Shown: one piece after another, positions 48,894-57,422 of the stretch
How positions within the stretch are numbered: position 1 is the first letter of the stretch
Layout: each line of letters begins with the position of its first letter
Source of the DNA: Corallincola holothuriorum
Lineage (GTDB): Bacteria > Pseudomonadota > Gammaproteobacteria > Enterobacterales > Neiellaceae
Direction of reading: 5' to 3'
Length of the DNA stretch: 64,000 bases
NCBI RefSeq assembly: GCF_003336225.1
Contig: NZ_QPID01000005.1
Location: forward strand, 186,001 to 250,000
Program-made: the position numbers and the translations under genes
Notes under the pieces: generated by a model
The model's database searches: none
What the model was told of the DNA's origin: nothing
Seen by the model: the letters and a program-made list of their open reading frames with translations, nothing else

Positions 48894-49175
48894 ATGAACG
48901 AATCAGAAATCTACAGTAAGCTTGAAGAATTAAGATCAGATTTAGATCCTACGTCTGAGAAAGTATCCTCTATCGCTATGGTTGAGATTGATGGAGAATC
49001 TTTCGAGCAGAGAATCTGGTCCGAAATGTACGAGAATTCGAAGCTATTTGTGTGTTTGCTAGAGGTAGAAAAAACTCTATGCACAAAAGCATATTGTTTA
49101 GGTTTGTTGGTGGGTCCGGACGGACAAATTAAGAAGCTCAGTACCGAGCAGCTATGGGATATAGGTATACCATAG
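48894..49175 (+). CDS. Cassette 1 hypothetical protein
   Basis: 93 residues from the ATG at 48894, seven bases after the GTTAAGT boundary. Acidic, no signal peptide or membrane segment, helical N terminus, then a beta-like region (SIAMVEIDGESFEQRIW; KAYCLGLLVGPDGQIKKL). Family not recognised. The stop is seven bases before the attC, normal for a cassette. Confidence 0.58.
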   Translation: MNESEIYSKLEELRSDLDPTSEKVSSIAMVEIDGESFEQRIWSEMYENSKLFVCLLEVEKTLCTKAYCLGLLVGPDGQIKKLSTEQLWDIGIP

Positions 49176-49181
49176 TCAGGC

Positions 49182-49295
49182 ACTTAACAAGTTTAGCTAC
49201 ACGACCAAAATTGCGTCGCTCCGTTTGTATAAGGGCTTAGCCCATTTTACACAAACTACAGGCCACAATTTTGGCGTGTTCTAAAGGCGTTGTAT
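49182..49295 (+). other. attC-like recombination site of cassette 1
   Basis: 114 bases from ACTTAAC to GTTGTAT. The halves fold on each other: ACACGACCAAAATTG pairs with CAATTTTGGCGTGT leaving one extra A unpaired, an extrahelical base as in true attC sites. Further in, GTTTGTATAAGGGC pairs imperfectly with GCCCATTTTACACAAAC around TTA. Length and bulges fit a long Vibrio-type attC. Confidence 0.75.
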
Positions 49296-49307
49296 ACCTA
49301 AGAAATT

Positions 49308-49631
49308 ATGAATCTACTTTTCGTTTGCAGTGAGAATAGGTTGCGCAGCCCAACCGGTGAGGAAGTGTTTTCAGCTTATGAAGGCGTTCAAGCTATTGGT
49401 TGTGGCACCAACTCAGACGCTGAAACACCATTGTCAGGTGACTTGGTTGAGTGGGCTGATGTCATCTTGGTGATGGAGAAAACCCACAAAAATAAAGTAT
49501 CAAAGAAGTACAAAGATCTGCTGAAGGGTAAGCGCTTAGTATGCTTAGATATCCCTGATATCTATGACTGCATGCAGCCAGAGTTAGTAAAGCTGCTTAA
49601 AGCTCGTGTACCCAAGTACGTCCAACTTTAG
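49308..49631 (+). CDS. Cassette 2: low-molecular-weight protein-tyrosine-phosphatase-like protein
   Basis: 107 residues. The phosphate loop CSENRLRS (from Cys8) fits C-X5-R-S/T. A second region, IPDIYDCMQPEL, may supply the general-acid Asp but lacks the usual DP. LMW-PTPs are normally near 150 residues, so this is a short form. VEWADVILVME matches the family strand. Similar short phosphatases are known from integron cassettes. Confidence 0.76.
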   Translation: MNLLFVCSENRLRSPTGEEVFSAYEGVQAIGCGTNSDAETPLSGDLVEWADVILVMEKTHKNKVSKKYKDLLKGKRLVCLDIPDIYDCMQPELVKLLKARVPKYVQL

Positions 49632-49659
49632 TGGCTCGGCATATAATTGGGCGTTATGT
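49620..49659 (+). other. Short attC-like site of cassette 2
   Basis: GTCCAAC fits RYYYAAC and overlaps the end of the phosphatase gene; GTTATGT closes it after 40 bases. The internal stem is poor, so this may be a decayed site. Confidence 0.4.
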
Positions 49660-49675
49660 GTAAAAAGGAGGAGTT

Positions 49676-49891
49676 ATGGCGGTAATAGTTGAAGCAAACT
49701 GTTTTGGTCCAATAGATTACAATCCACCTGTCGAATTACCCATTAGAGAATATGTCCTTGAAAAAGAATATCTTCTTATGAGTAACCGAAAGCTATTGGT
49801 TACGAATACAAAAAGTACGTTTTGTCTGGATAAAACCGGCGTGTTCGATCATTTGTATATTCCAACCTCTTTAAGTAAAAAAGAGCCTTAA
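49676..49891 (+). CDS. Cassette 3 hypothetical protein
   Basis: 71 residues with a strong AAAGGAGG just before the ATG. Mixed charge, no signal peptide or membrane helix; not recognised. It lies wholly between GTTATGT (49653) and the attC ending at 49990. Confidence 0.55.
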   Translation: MAVIVEANCFGPIDYNPPVELPIREYVLEKEYLLMSNRKLLVTNTKSTFCLDKTGVFDHLYIPTSLSKKEP

Positions 49892-49930
49892 CTTAGGCTC
49901 CGTATTTGAGATATATGTAATCGAATCTAC

Positions 49931-49990
49931 ACGTGACAAGCACAGCCATTCGACGCCAAACTGCGGCGCGGCTGCTGTGAGCCGTTAGGT
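49931..49990 (+). other. attC-like recombination site of cassette 3
   Basis: 60 bases, the classical short attC size, ending in consensus GTTAGGT. CACAGC and GCTGTG arms surround ACGCC and GCGGC/GCGCGG segments with a bulge and a small loop. The left end ACGTGAC agrees with the expected ACATAAC at five of seven bases. Confidence 0.62.
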
Positions 49991-50011
49991 GCAAGTCATG
50001 GACGCACACAA

Positions 50012-50362
50012 ATGATAGAGAAAATTATCAAGTCAGCTGGTCTTCTGTTCATTCTCTCTGCAGCGATGATTGGGGCAGTGATAGTATCAGTAGTGTACAG
50101 TTTGTTGTTCTCAGCAGAGGGTTCTACGTACCCGTCACTCTTGAGCAAGTTTTTGAACTCGAATGAAGCGCTCGTTCATATAGCTTCAGGTGGCCAGTTG
50201 TCAGAGGTTTTCATTGAGCCTGACCTGCGACTATTGCTTGTGTTCTTTGTCGGCTTTGTCGGCTTTGTTGGTGTTGTTGCGTTAAGTTCAATACTTCATG
50301 CTTTTGTTTCAGGAGGGTTGTCGCTCCTGAAGTATGAAAGCAAGTACAAAGAAAGCATATAA
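50012..50362 (+). CDS. Cassette 4 small membrane protein
   Basis: 116 residues with two transmembrane helices (about 7-32 and 70-98) separated by about 35 residues; FVGFVGFVG gives a small repeat in the second. Not recognised. It starts 22 bases after GTTAGGT and ends within ATATAACAAG, the possible left end of its attC. No clear ribosome binding site. Confidence 0.52.
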   Translation: MIEKIIKSAGLLFILSAAMIGAVIVSVVYSLLFSAEGSTYPSLLSKFLNSNEALVHIASGGQLSEVFIEPDLRLLLVFFVGFVGFVGVVALSSILHAFVSGGLSLLKYESKYKESI

Positions 50363-50608
50363 CAAGTGAAGTCAGGTACGCCGCAAAAAACGTGACTAGA
50401 CTCCCTCTGTGAGCTTCGGTCGCCCCTGCTCCAAGCGTTCCCCTATCCCTCAACTTGTTTCTATCTAAAATAGCGCTAGAGCGATCGCTCGCCATTCGCC
50501 CGCTTGTGCCGTTCCGATCTGTAAGTAATTAGTTGTTGCGTTTGTTTTGCGTAGTGAGTGATCGCAAGAATTAATAGATGATTTGGTTGTTAGTCACGGG
50601 TAGTTGCA
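50363..50608. other. Intergenic remnant downstream of the cassettes
   Basis: No gene seen. AACAAGT at 50361 pairs with ACTTGTT at 50453, so an attC of about 100 bases may lie at 50357-50460, but I cannot find a GTTRRRY right end. The rest is featureless. Confidence 0.35.
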
Positions 50609-51625
50609 TTACTTGTTCACGGTTAATACCACTTTCCCCAAATTCCTGCCGCTACGCAGATATTCAATTGCATCAAGTGCGTTTTCAAACTCAAAGGTGT
50701 GGCCGACGTGGGGCGGGGCAATGTTGACTTGCTGCATGGCGGCGAGCTGTTCTTTAAGCAATGCTGTCTGCCCCCAAAGCCAAATCAGGTTAAATGCCAT
50801 CACGGATTTGTTGTCGCTGATCATCGGCATGATGTCGTATTTTGGGCGTTTCAAATATCGCCAGGCGGCTTTAAGGTAATTAGGTCGATTTTTCCCCGGA
50901 GTAAATTCAGCCGCGCCAAACACTACTAGGCGGCCCATGGGTGACAAATGGTCGAAGCTGGCGGTTTGCACCTCACCACCGATGGCGTCTAATACAAGAT
51001 CAAATTGGCGGCCGGCTTGTTTCAGTTGTTTGCTGAACGAACCCTGACGAACGATAACGTCATCAAAGCCCTGTGAATTTAGAAAGGCTTGTTTGTCTGG
51101 CGAACTCACCGTGCCTACGGGGTTGCCGCCTAAGGCTTTAACTAGTTTCATTGCTTGCAGGCCGACGCCACCTGCCGCGCTATGAATTAATATCGTTTGG
51201 TCAGGTTTAAGGTTGCCGAGTTCGGTTAAACCATACCAAGCGGTCAGGGTCTGCACCAGATAGGCGGCACCTTGTTCATGACTCCAATTGTCAGCCAGTG
51301 GCACCAGATAATCTGGTTCAATATCTATGGTGTCGCAATAGCCACCAAAGCGGGTGACGCCCATGATGCGATCACCTAATTTGAAAGGAGAGTTGTGACC
51401 CTTGCCCTGCGCAGAGATCACGCCAGAGAATTCCAACCCGGGCGTGAATGCGCCTTTAGGGGTGGCGCTATACAAGCCTGTTAAGGCAAAGATATCGGCA
51501 AAGTTAAGTCCAACGGCTTTCACATCGATCCGGATCTTTTCTGCGGCGAGTGCGGGCAGTGAGTCTTGCTGCAGCCTTAAATCGCGAATGGCCCCAGCTT
51601 TTGGGGTTTGCCAAAATCGAATCAT
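50609..51625 (-). CDS. Quinone-oxidoreductase-like MDR protein (VAT-1 type)
   Basis: 338 residues of the zinc-free medium-chain dehydrogenase family. GLNFADIFALTGLY and PGLEFSGVI lie at the N terminus, the NADPH loop is HSAAGGVGLQAMKL (about 148-161), and VVFGAAEFTPGKN plus a long helical insertion with RPKYDIMPM matches the VAT-1/quinone reductase subgroup. It probably reduces quinones or enones with NADPH. Single gene, no obvious partner. Confidence 0.9.
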   Translation of the reverse strand: MIRFWQTPKAGAIRDLRLQQDSLPALAAEKIRIDVKAVGLNFADIFALTGLYSATPKGAFTPGLEFSGVISAQGKGHNSPFKLGDRIMGVTRFGGYCDTIDIEPDYLVPLADNWSHEQGAAYLVQTLTAWYGLTELGNLKPDQTILIHSAAGGVGLQAMKLVKALGGNPVGTVSSPDKQAFLNSQGFDDVIVRQGSFSKQLKQAGRQFDLVLDAIGGEVQTASFDHLSPMGRLVVFGAAEFTPGKNRPNYLKAAWRYLKRPKYDIMPMISDNKSVMAFNLIWLWGQTALLKEQLAAMQQVNIAPPHVGHTFEFENALDAIEYLRSGRNLGKVVLTVNK

Positions 51626-51711
51626 GAAATATCCGTACTCCCAATCGATGCTTTGGTAACTTTTATCCGTTAAAAGCTACCCGCGAGCTTCCAGCCGCTA
51701 ACTTTCAGCCA

Positions 51712-52923
51712 TTAACTTTTTGCCGGCTTTTCGTCCGCCAATTTATACGCTTGTGACCAAAACTCCGTGGAGATCTCGCTGATGCTATTTGATTCGGCGT
51801 TGATCAGTACGGCGAACCCCACGCCTAGGGTAGGCGAATAGCCGATATCGGCGCGGAAGCCCTGTACCCAGCCAGAGTGGTAAATAATTGGGTAGTCTTT
51901 GAATTGATAGATGCGCCAGCCGTAACCGTAGTGTGCGTCTTCTAAATAATCCCGCCAATGCTTTCGTTTTAAGTCTTTGCGAGTGCGGATGCGAGGCTCT
52001 GTCAGCTCTGCGATCAAGGCCGGTGTCAGTACCTTTGGTGCATGGCCTAAATTGGCGATCAGCCACTTGCTCAAATCGGTAATACTGGCGTTAATACCTG
52101 CGGCTGTGGCTACTTTGTAGTAGTCCGGGGTGACCTTCACGGTACGCCACACGTATGACTTAATGGCTTTGCCATTCCTATCTTTTTTGCCAGTGTTGAC
52201 CCTGTTAATGAGCACGTGGGGCTTTGCGCTATTTTTAGCTTGTCTGAACTTTTCGAGTCCTAGCGATGCGTTAGCCATACCTAGCGGCGTAAACAAACGT
52301 TGCTCAAGCAGGGCTTCGTAGCTTTGTTGTTGGCTCTGCTCGATAGCTGGCTCTAAGAAGCCGTAGGCGATGTTTTGATAGCCATAACACTGTGCAGGCT
52401 GGCATACCGGTACTACCCGTTCAAATCGGCGGATCACTTTCTCCATGCTCCATTTTTCATGCAGCAGGTTGTCATAAGCATTGGGTACCAAGCCCGTGGT
52501 GTGGCTCAGCACATGCTTTACTTTGATTTTTTTCGCCGCGCCTGGCGTTGCAAGGTGAAACTCCGGCACATATTGGGTGATGGGCGCATCCAGATCTAAC
52601 TGTTTCTCATGGGCCAGCATGGTGGTGATGGTGGCGGCAAAGGGTTTGGAAACCGAGGCCAAGCGGAACACGGTATCTGGAGTCACAGGCTGTTCCGCTT
52701 GCATATCCAGATGACCAAAGGTCTTCACTTCAACTACCTGGTCATCCTTGATAATGGCATAAGCGCCACCGGGAATGCTTTTATCCGCTAGTAATGCGCT
52801 TACATGCTGGTTAAAGCTTTTCAGAAATTGCGCCTGCTGGTCAGCGGGTGCAGCTGTTGAAGCGGCGACTGCAGGTATATGCGTTAAGAGCAGCGAGAAA
52901 AACGTGAAAAGAGAAAATCTCAT
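51712..52923 (-). CDS. Exported serine hydrolase, class C beta-lactamase-like
   Basis: 403 residues from the ATG at 52923, giving a clean signal peptide ending AVAAS; the longer frame adds 21 unrelated residues. Penicilloyl-enzyme motifs are present: SVSK (LASVSKPFAA), YQN (YGYQNIAYG) and HSG (YHSGWVQGF). Family members include esterases, D-peptidases and EstB-like enzymes as well as AmpC. No ampR lies beside it, so a resistance role is not indicated. Confidence 0.88.
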   Translation of the reverse strand: MRFSLFTFFSLLLTHIPAVAASTAAPADQQAQFLKSFNQHVSALLADKSIPGGAYAIIKDDQVVEVKTFGHLDMQAEQPVTPDTVFRLASVSKPFAATITTMLAHEKQLDLDAPITQYVPEFHLATPGAAKKIKVKHVLSHTTGLVPNAYDNLLHEKWSMEKVIRRFERVVPVCQPAQCYGYQNIAYGFLEPAIEQSQQQSYEALLEQRLFTPLGMANASLGLEKFRQAKNSAKPHVLINRVNTGKKDRNGKAIKSYVWRTVKVTPDYYKVATAAGINASITDLSKWLIANLGHAPKVLTPALIAELTEPRIRTRKDLKRKHWRDYLEDAHYGYGWRIYQFKDYPIIYHSGWVQGFRADIGYSPTLGVGFAVLINAESNSISEISTEFWSQAYKLADEKPAKS

Positions 52924-53091
52924 TAGCGAAGGCCGAGGCTGAAAAATGAAATAATACGGCGTGATAATTAAATGTCCATGCCACATTTGCAGTAGAAGTG
53001 CTGCTTAGGTGGCAGGCATAGTGCGTTAGATTCTCACATTGCACAAAAGAGCAGACCTATCTACTCTGTGACGCCTTAGCAGAGGTGCCCT

Positions 53092-54042
53092 ATGACAGAA
53101 CAACAATCACATTACCCTATCGGTACGCCGGGCGAAGCCTGGGGCGAAGAACAGAAACAGCAATGGCTGCAAGCGCAACGTATTAAACGTTCCTATCAAG
53201 CAGAGGTGCTGGAAAAGCTGAGCGAATTAAATGAACAGTGTGAGCTTATTCAGTACGGCGCCTTACCTTATAAAACTGAGCCGACTCTTACTGAGCAGCA
53301 GAATGCCGATGCCTACCCATTGTTTATTGTGAAAAGCCGACAGTGGCAGGCAGATAAGCCAGTGGTATTGATCACCGGCGGTGTACATGGTTATGAGACC
53401 AGTGGGGTACAAGGGGCGCTTCGTTTTGCCCAAACCCAGTTGGAAAAGTATCAGCGAGATTTCAATATATTGGTGGCACCCTGTGTCAGCCCGTGGGGAT
53501 ACGAAACCATCAACCGCTGGAACCCCGATGCGGTCGACCCCAACCGTTCATTTTGCGCCGATTCCCCTTCACCAGAAGCGGCGCAGCTAATGGCCTACGT
53601 TGCGTCACTGGGCGTGAAGATTTATGCCCATTTCGATCTGCATGAAACCACTGACAGTGACAATGCTGAGTTTCGTCCTGCCCGGGCGGCAAGGGATGGT
53701 ATTACCCAGGATAATTGGAATATCCCTGATGGGTTTTATCTGGTGGGTGATACAGAAAAGCCTGTGCCCGAATTTCAGAAGGCAGTCATTGATGCGGTGG
53801 AGAAAGTCACTCATATTGCGCCCCCTGACGAAAACGGCATGATTATCGGTGCTCCGCTGGAGCAGAAAGGCGTGATTAATTACGCTAAAACCAAACTGGC
53901 TTTATGTGGCGGCTTCTCAAAAGCGGCGTTTGTCACCACTACAGAGGTCTACCCAGACAGCCCAAAAGTGGATGATGAAAACTGTATTCAGGCGCAGATC
54001 GCGGCGGTGACGGGCGGGCTGGATTATCTGCTTGCGCAGTAA
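53092..54042 (+). CDS. M14-family metallocarboxypeptidase-like protein
   Basis: 316 residues. The zinc motif is GGVHGYETSG (His-x-x-Glu), the third ligand is in AHFDLHETTD, and the catalytic Glu is probably in TTTEVYP. NRWNPDAVDPNRSF is the substrate-binding region. No signal peptide is seen, so it is cytosolic. It may be an aspartoacylase/succinylglutamate-desuccinylase relative. AGAGG precedes the ATG and a terminator follows. Confidence 0.88.
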   Translation: MTEQQSHYPIGTPGEAWGEEQKQQWLQAQRIKRSYQAEVLEKLSELNEQCELIQYGALPYKTEPTLTEQQNADAYPLFIVKSRQWQADKPVVLITGGVHGYETSGVQGALRFAQTQLEKYQRDFNILVAPCVSPWGYETINRWNPDAVDPNRSFCADSPSPEAAQLMAYVASLGVKIYAHFDLHETTDSDNAEFRPARAARDGITQDNWNIPDGFYLVGDTEKPVPEFQKAVIDAVEKVTHIAPPDENGMIIGAPLEQKGVINYAKTKLALCGGFSKAAFVTTTEVYPDSPKVDDENCIQAQIAAVTGGLDYLLAQ

Positions 54043-54098
54043 AAGACACGCACGGGGATAAACTGTTCGCGGTGACTTATCCAATTGAGCTTAGAAAG

Positions 54099-54124
54099 AG
54101 CCGAAGCTTAGGCTTCGGCTTTTT
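54099..54124 (+). terminator. Rho-independent terminator after the M14 gene
   Basis: AGCCGAAGC and GCTTCGGCT form a perfect nine-base stem with a four-base loop, followed by TTTT. Confidence 0.82.
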
Positions 54125-54153
54125 AACAGCATGACATCCAATCAAACAGATGT

Positions 54154-54366
54154 TTAGTTTTTAGGCTTTGAAATAAGTTTGTAATAGGAAATGATTGAGC
54201 AAATCACTAGCAGGAATAAATGATACCCAATCCCTTCTGCGGATAGCATATGTTCATGGCTTCGCTCCCGAAACCACTGCCAAATCAAAGTGCCGGAATA
54301 TATCCAAAACGAGATGCCAAAACCGTAAAATATGGCAGTTCTTAACGCTGCTTTATCAATACTCAT
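54154..54366 (-). CDS. Small membrane protein
   Basis: 70 residues with two hydrophobic segments (about 10-30 and 45-63) and charged ends. No recognisable family and only a weak ribosome binding site, so it may not be real. It is convergent with the M14 gene and 110 bases downstream of yhhQ on the same strand. Confidence 0.45.
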   Translation of the reverse strand: MSIDKAALRTAIFYGFGISFWIYSGTLIWQWFRERSHEHMLSAEGIGYHLFLLVICSIISYYKLISKPKN

Positions 54367-54476
54367 TATGCTATTTAAAGCTCACTTTTGCTGATTTCGA
54401 GCTGATGTTAATCATTTTTCCATCAGTCCTTTAGCAAGTTATCCATTAGCACGCGCCTCCTTGTCTGGAGGCTTGT

Positions 54477-55130
54477 CTAGTAAGCTGGCTGGACAGCGAA
54501 AAAGCGTCGCTGCAGATAGTTAAGCAGCATGCCATACAGGGGTACAAACAGTGCCAGATTGACTATCAACTTAAAGCCGTAATCAACCCAAGCGATCTCC
54601 AACCAGTGCTCCGCCATAAAGGCGTCTGAGCTGGCGTAAAACGCAACCGAGAAGAACAGCAGGGTATCAATACCATTACCAAAGATGCTTGAGCCAGCTG
54701 GCGCTATCCACCAGGTTTTGAGCTGGCGCAGGCGGTTGAATACCAAGATATCCAGCAGTTGGCCAACGGCAAAGGCTAAGAAGCTGGCCAAAGCGATGCG
54801 GGCAACAAAGCCATTCCATTCATATAGCCCTGATGCGCCTTGAAACTGCCCTTCAAAAAACAGTACAGAGATCAGATAACTGGCGATCAGAGCGGGCACC
54901 ATGGCGAGAAACACCACCTGTCTGGCTCGCGCTGCACCGACTAATCTGACCGTCAGATCGGTGGCTAAAAAGATAAAGGGAAAGGTAAACGCTCCCCAAG
55001 TGGTATGAAAACCAAAGAGGGTAAACGGGAGCTGCACCAGATAGTTACTGGCGGTGATGGTGACAATATGAAACATTGCCAGAATAAAAACACCACGGCG
55101 CTGCGCCTCGGTGAGCTGTAAAAACTGCAT
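54477..55130 (-). CDS. yhhQ: Queuosine precursor transporter YhhQ
   Basis: 217 residues from the ATG at 55130 (E. coli YhhQ 221). Six or seven helices follow the family closely: ASNYLVQLP, GFHTTWGAFTFPFIFLATDLTVR, GQLLDILVFNRLR, FGNGIDTLLFF, AEHWLEIAWVDY. It imports preQ0/preQ1 for tRNA queuosine synthesis across the inner membrane. An in-frame start at 55193 is rejected because it would run through the riboswitch-like leader. AGG of the leader is the ribosome binding site. Confidence 0.95.
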   Translation of the reverse strand: MQFLQLTEAQRRGVFILAMFHIVTITASNYLVQLPFTLFGFHTTWGAFTFPFIFLATDLTVRLVGAARARQVVFLAMVPALIASYLISVLFFEGQFQGASGLYEWNGFVARIALASFLAFAVGQLLDILVFNRLRQLKTWWIAPAGSSIFGNGIDTLLFFSVAFYASSDAFMAEHWLEIAWVDYGFKLIVNLALFVPLYGMLLNYLQRRFFAVQPAY

Positions 55131-55137
55131 AAAATGA

Positions 55138-55176
55138 CCTGTGTCTTTTTGTTGATTGGGGTGAGAGAACCCAAGG
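55138..55176 (-). promoter_or_regulatory. preQ1-I riboswitch-like leader of yhhQ
   Basis: On the minus strand TTGGG (55174-55170) pairs with CCCAA (55160-55156). The loop is TTC-TCT-C-AC, and the A-rich tail TCAACAAAAAGACACAGG ends in the ribosome binding site. AGA of the tail can pair with TCT of the loop, forming an H-type pseudoknot, and the C after it sits where preQ1-I has its ligand-pairing cytosine. Layout and bases resemble the T. tengcongensis aptamer. Ligand binding would hide the binding site of a preQ1 importer gene, a sensible feedback. Confidence 0.72.
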
Positions 55177-55295
55177 GCGGCGGAGTATTCCACATCTACC
55201 TTAATAAGGTCAACAATTGGTCGTTTTTCCGCTGATGATCGTGATAAGGGGTGTGCTGATGGGGGACGGTTTTATCGGGTAGTGACAGTGGCAGT

Positions 55296-55330
55296 GGTAA
55301 AAACCGAAGCACTGGGCTTCAGTTTTTACC
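55296..55330 (-). terminator. Terminator of the FG-GAP lipoprotein gene
   Basis: GGTAAAAACCGAAGC pairs with GCTTCAGTTTTTACC with one mismatch around a five-base loop, 20 bases past the gene's stop; the minus strand carries the GTTTTTACC tract. Confidence 0.75.
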
Positions 55331-55349
55331 GTTCAAAGCGGAGAAAAGA

Positions 55350-57422
55350 TTAACGCCCCCAGTGACGAGCGCCAAATAGTAGGGTGTATTCAGCGTCAGT
55401 ATCGTAATCGCCGTTCGCGTAGCCACCAATCAGTAGATCGGCATAGCCATCGCCATCCATGTCACCGACGGGCGAGCTCCAAATCTTGAAGTCATGGTTG
55501 GGGGACGTTGCGTAGTTATGGATGACAGCACCTACCGTGCCATCGGTAAGCTCTGGATTTCCTAGATCGTCTACAGATATTTCTGGGCTCAGGTCTGGTC
55601 GCCCGTAGATTAGAAGCAAAGGTTTTTGGCTTTTAGCTACATTGTTGATGGAGATATCATCGATACCATCACCATTAATATCACCTAGGTTTCTTGGATA
55701 AGCGTAGCGAAAGAAGCTGGAAATAATGGTGATCTGTCGGTTCGGGTCCAAAATCGATAAGCGTCCCTGTTTATCCAAACTAAGATCGATGGCGTAGACC
55801 TGCTCTTGATCTTGCACCAGCACCTCATTCTTCCCGTCGCCATTAAAATCACCTGCACCACCGCTAATAAGCCGAGGCTCTACTGGCACGGTACCTGCTG
55901 TCAGATACACGCTATTTAAGGTAGATATAGAGGTAGGCTCAGCGCTGTAGTCCTGCTTACCGAACAAAATGATTAAGCCATCTTCATTACTGTTCGGGCC
56001 TGCTGTTTGTGCTGCATTGATAGAGAAATCATCGTAACCATCTTGGTCAATGTCTCCCATGGGATGAAGAAAGCTGCCGAATCGAAAGTGATCCCCCGTA
56101 GGCAAGGTTTCAGCTTCAACATAGCTAATACTCTGTTCTGGGCGAGTGAAAGCGTCCAGATCCAGCGGTGTGTTGCTCGCCTGTATTGCTTCAGAGCCGA
56201 AAACGATCTGCAAGCGGGTTTGTTGAGTGTCATCCGCAAGGTCGACCCGTTTTACCAGCGAGAAATCTGCATAGCCGTCGTTATTGACGTCGCCAATGCC
56301 GCTCAGTGCCAGGATCAGTTGTGATGTTGATAGCTCAAGCGTCACAGCGTTTGCTTCGCTACCTACAAGTAGATTGGTAGGTAAATTTTCAGCGCCGAAT
56401 ATAAGGAACCAGCGCTGTTGGTTGCCTTCGCCTGCCTGTATGAGGAAGTCATCATAGCCATCATTGTTGACGTCACCTGCGGCATTGGCACTAATACCCA
56501 ATTGCATCGATGCTTGCGTGCCCCAGAGCCGATGGAAGGATCGTAGAGAACTGTCGCGGTCTGCACCCAACTTAAGCTCACACTCACCTGCTTTTTCCAA
56601 TTCGGTAAGTTCGGGGGCACTGGATTCATCTGGGTAACAGATGATGGCGTCTTGGTAACCATCTGCGTTGAGATCGCCTACGCCAGCGGTATTTGCATAC
56701 CCTTCATCGGAGGTTTCTCTGGAAATAGTAAAGCCTGTGTCTTCAAGGGAGAAGTCTTTAACGTCGCCGACTTTCAGTGAGTGATACCTGCCTTCGGTAC
56801 GTGCTTGCACCAATACCGATACGTTGACACCGCCATATCCGTTGCCAGTGTTATCTTCGACGCTATATGAGAAGTAGTCGGTGCCATAGAAATCAGCATT
56901 TGGTGTGTATAAAACTTTGCCATCTATGATCTGTGCCGTGCCATTGCGCGCGTCACGAAAAATCTCAGTGAGAGAGAGTTCACCATTGGGAACGGTGTCA
57001 TTGGCGAGTACGTCGATCTCTACCGGCTGGCTAATCGTGGTGACTGCTGTGTCGCTATTTGCGTCAATTAGACCGGGCTGAGGCACCGCTTCAGCGACAA
57101 TCGTCACGGTTGCGTTTTCTGACTCTTGCCCGTCCTCGGAAATCGAATAAGTGAAGGTAATATTGAAGCTGTCGGCATCGGGGGCGGTAAAACGGATTTT
57201 GCCATCCACCAGAGTGTAATCATTTGATGGCGGTAGGTTAATGGTTACGTTGGCGCGATCACTGTATGTGTCGTTGGCGAGTAGATCTAAATCTATGGTC
57301 TGGGCGCGACGGACTGTGTAGCTGTCGTTGAGTGCTTGTAAGGTGGTACCACCACCTGAGCCCCCGCCGCCTCCGCAGGCTGTCACTACTAAACAACTGC
57401 TAAGTAATATCCATGGCTTCAT
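55350..57422 (-). CDS. FG-GAP/VCBS repeat lipoprotein
   Basis: 690 residues. Lipobox VTAC is followed by a Gly-rich spacer. Two cadherin- or Ig-like tandem domains (about 30-110 and 120-205; LANDTYSDRANVTI, LANDTVPNGELSL) precede about seven FG-GAP repeats with calcium loops DVNNDGYDD, DVNNDGYAD, DIDQDGYDD, DFNGDGKNE, DINGDGIDD and DMDGDGYAD, an integrin-alpha-like propeller. Surface or outer-membrane location and a binding role are expected; no enzyme motif is seen. Confidence 0.88.
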   Translation of the reverse strand: MKPWILLSSCLVVTACGGGGGSGGGTTLQALNDSYTVRRAQTIDLDLLANDTYSDRANVTINLPPSNDYTLVDGKIRFTAPDADSFNITFTYSISEDGQESENATVTIVAEAVPQPGLIDANSDTAVTTISQPVEIDVLANDTVPNGELSLTEIFRDARNGTAQIIDGKVLYTPNADFYGTDYFSYSVEDNTGNGYGGVNVSVLVQARTEGRYHSLKVGDVKDFSLEDTGFTISRETSDEGYANTAGVGDLNADGYQDAIICYPDESSAPELTELEKAGECELKLGADRDSSLRSFHRLWGTQASMQLGISANAAGDVNNDGYDDFLIQAGEGNQQRWFLIFGAENLPTNLLVGSEANAVTLELSTSQLILALSGIGDVNNDGYADFSLVKRVDLADDTQQTRLQIVFGSEAIQASNTPLDLDAFTRPEQSISYVEAETLPTGDHFRFGSFLHPMGDIDQDGYDDFSINAAQTAGPNSNEDGLIILFGKQDYSAEPTSISTLNSVYLTAGTVPVEPRLISGGAGDFNGDGKNEVLVQDQEQVYAIDLSLDKQGRLSILDPNRQITIISSFFRYAYPRNLGDINGDGIDDISINNVAKSQKPLLLIYGRPDLSPEISVDDLGNPELTDGTVGAVIHNYATSPNHDFKIWSSPVGDMDGDGYADLLIGGYANGDYDTDAEYTLLFGARHWGR

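Larger units (their letters stand above)
48881..50363 (+). mobile_element. Integron-type gene cassette array without integrase (CALIN)
   Basis: Four short genes on one strand are each followed closely by an attC-like site. Cassette boundaries of the GTTRRRY kind are seen at 48881 (GTTAAGT), 49289 (GTTGTAT), 49653 (GTTATGT) and 49984 (GTTAGGT). The left simple site of each attC should be the reverse complement of its own cassette's boundary. For cassette 1 it is exact (ACTTAAC); for the others 5 of 7 bases agree. No integrase gene or attI is in the window. Genes differ in style from the metabolic genes on both sides. Confidence 0.72.

Noticed and set aside
51712-52923. Reading the serine hydrolase as an AmpC resistance gene
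   Set aside because: The motifs SVSK, YQN and HSG are shared with many esterases and peptidases, and there is no ampR or mobile context.
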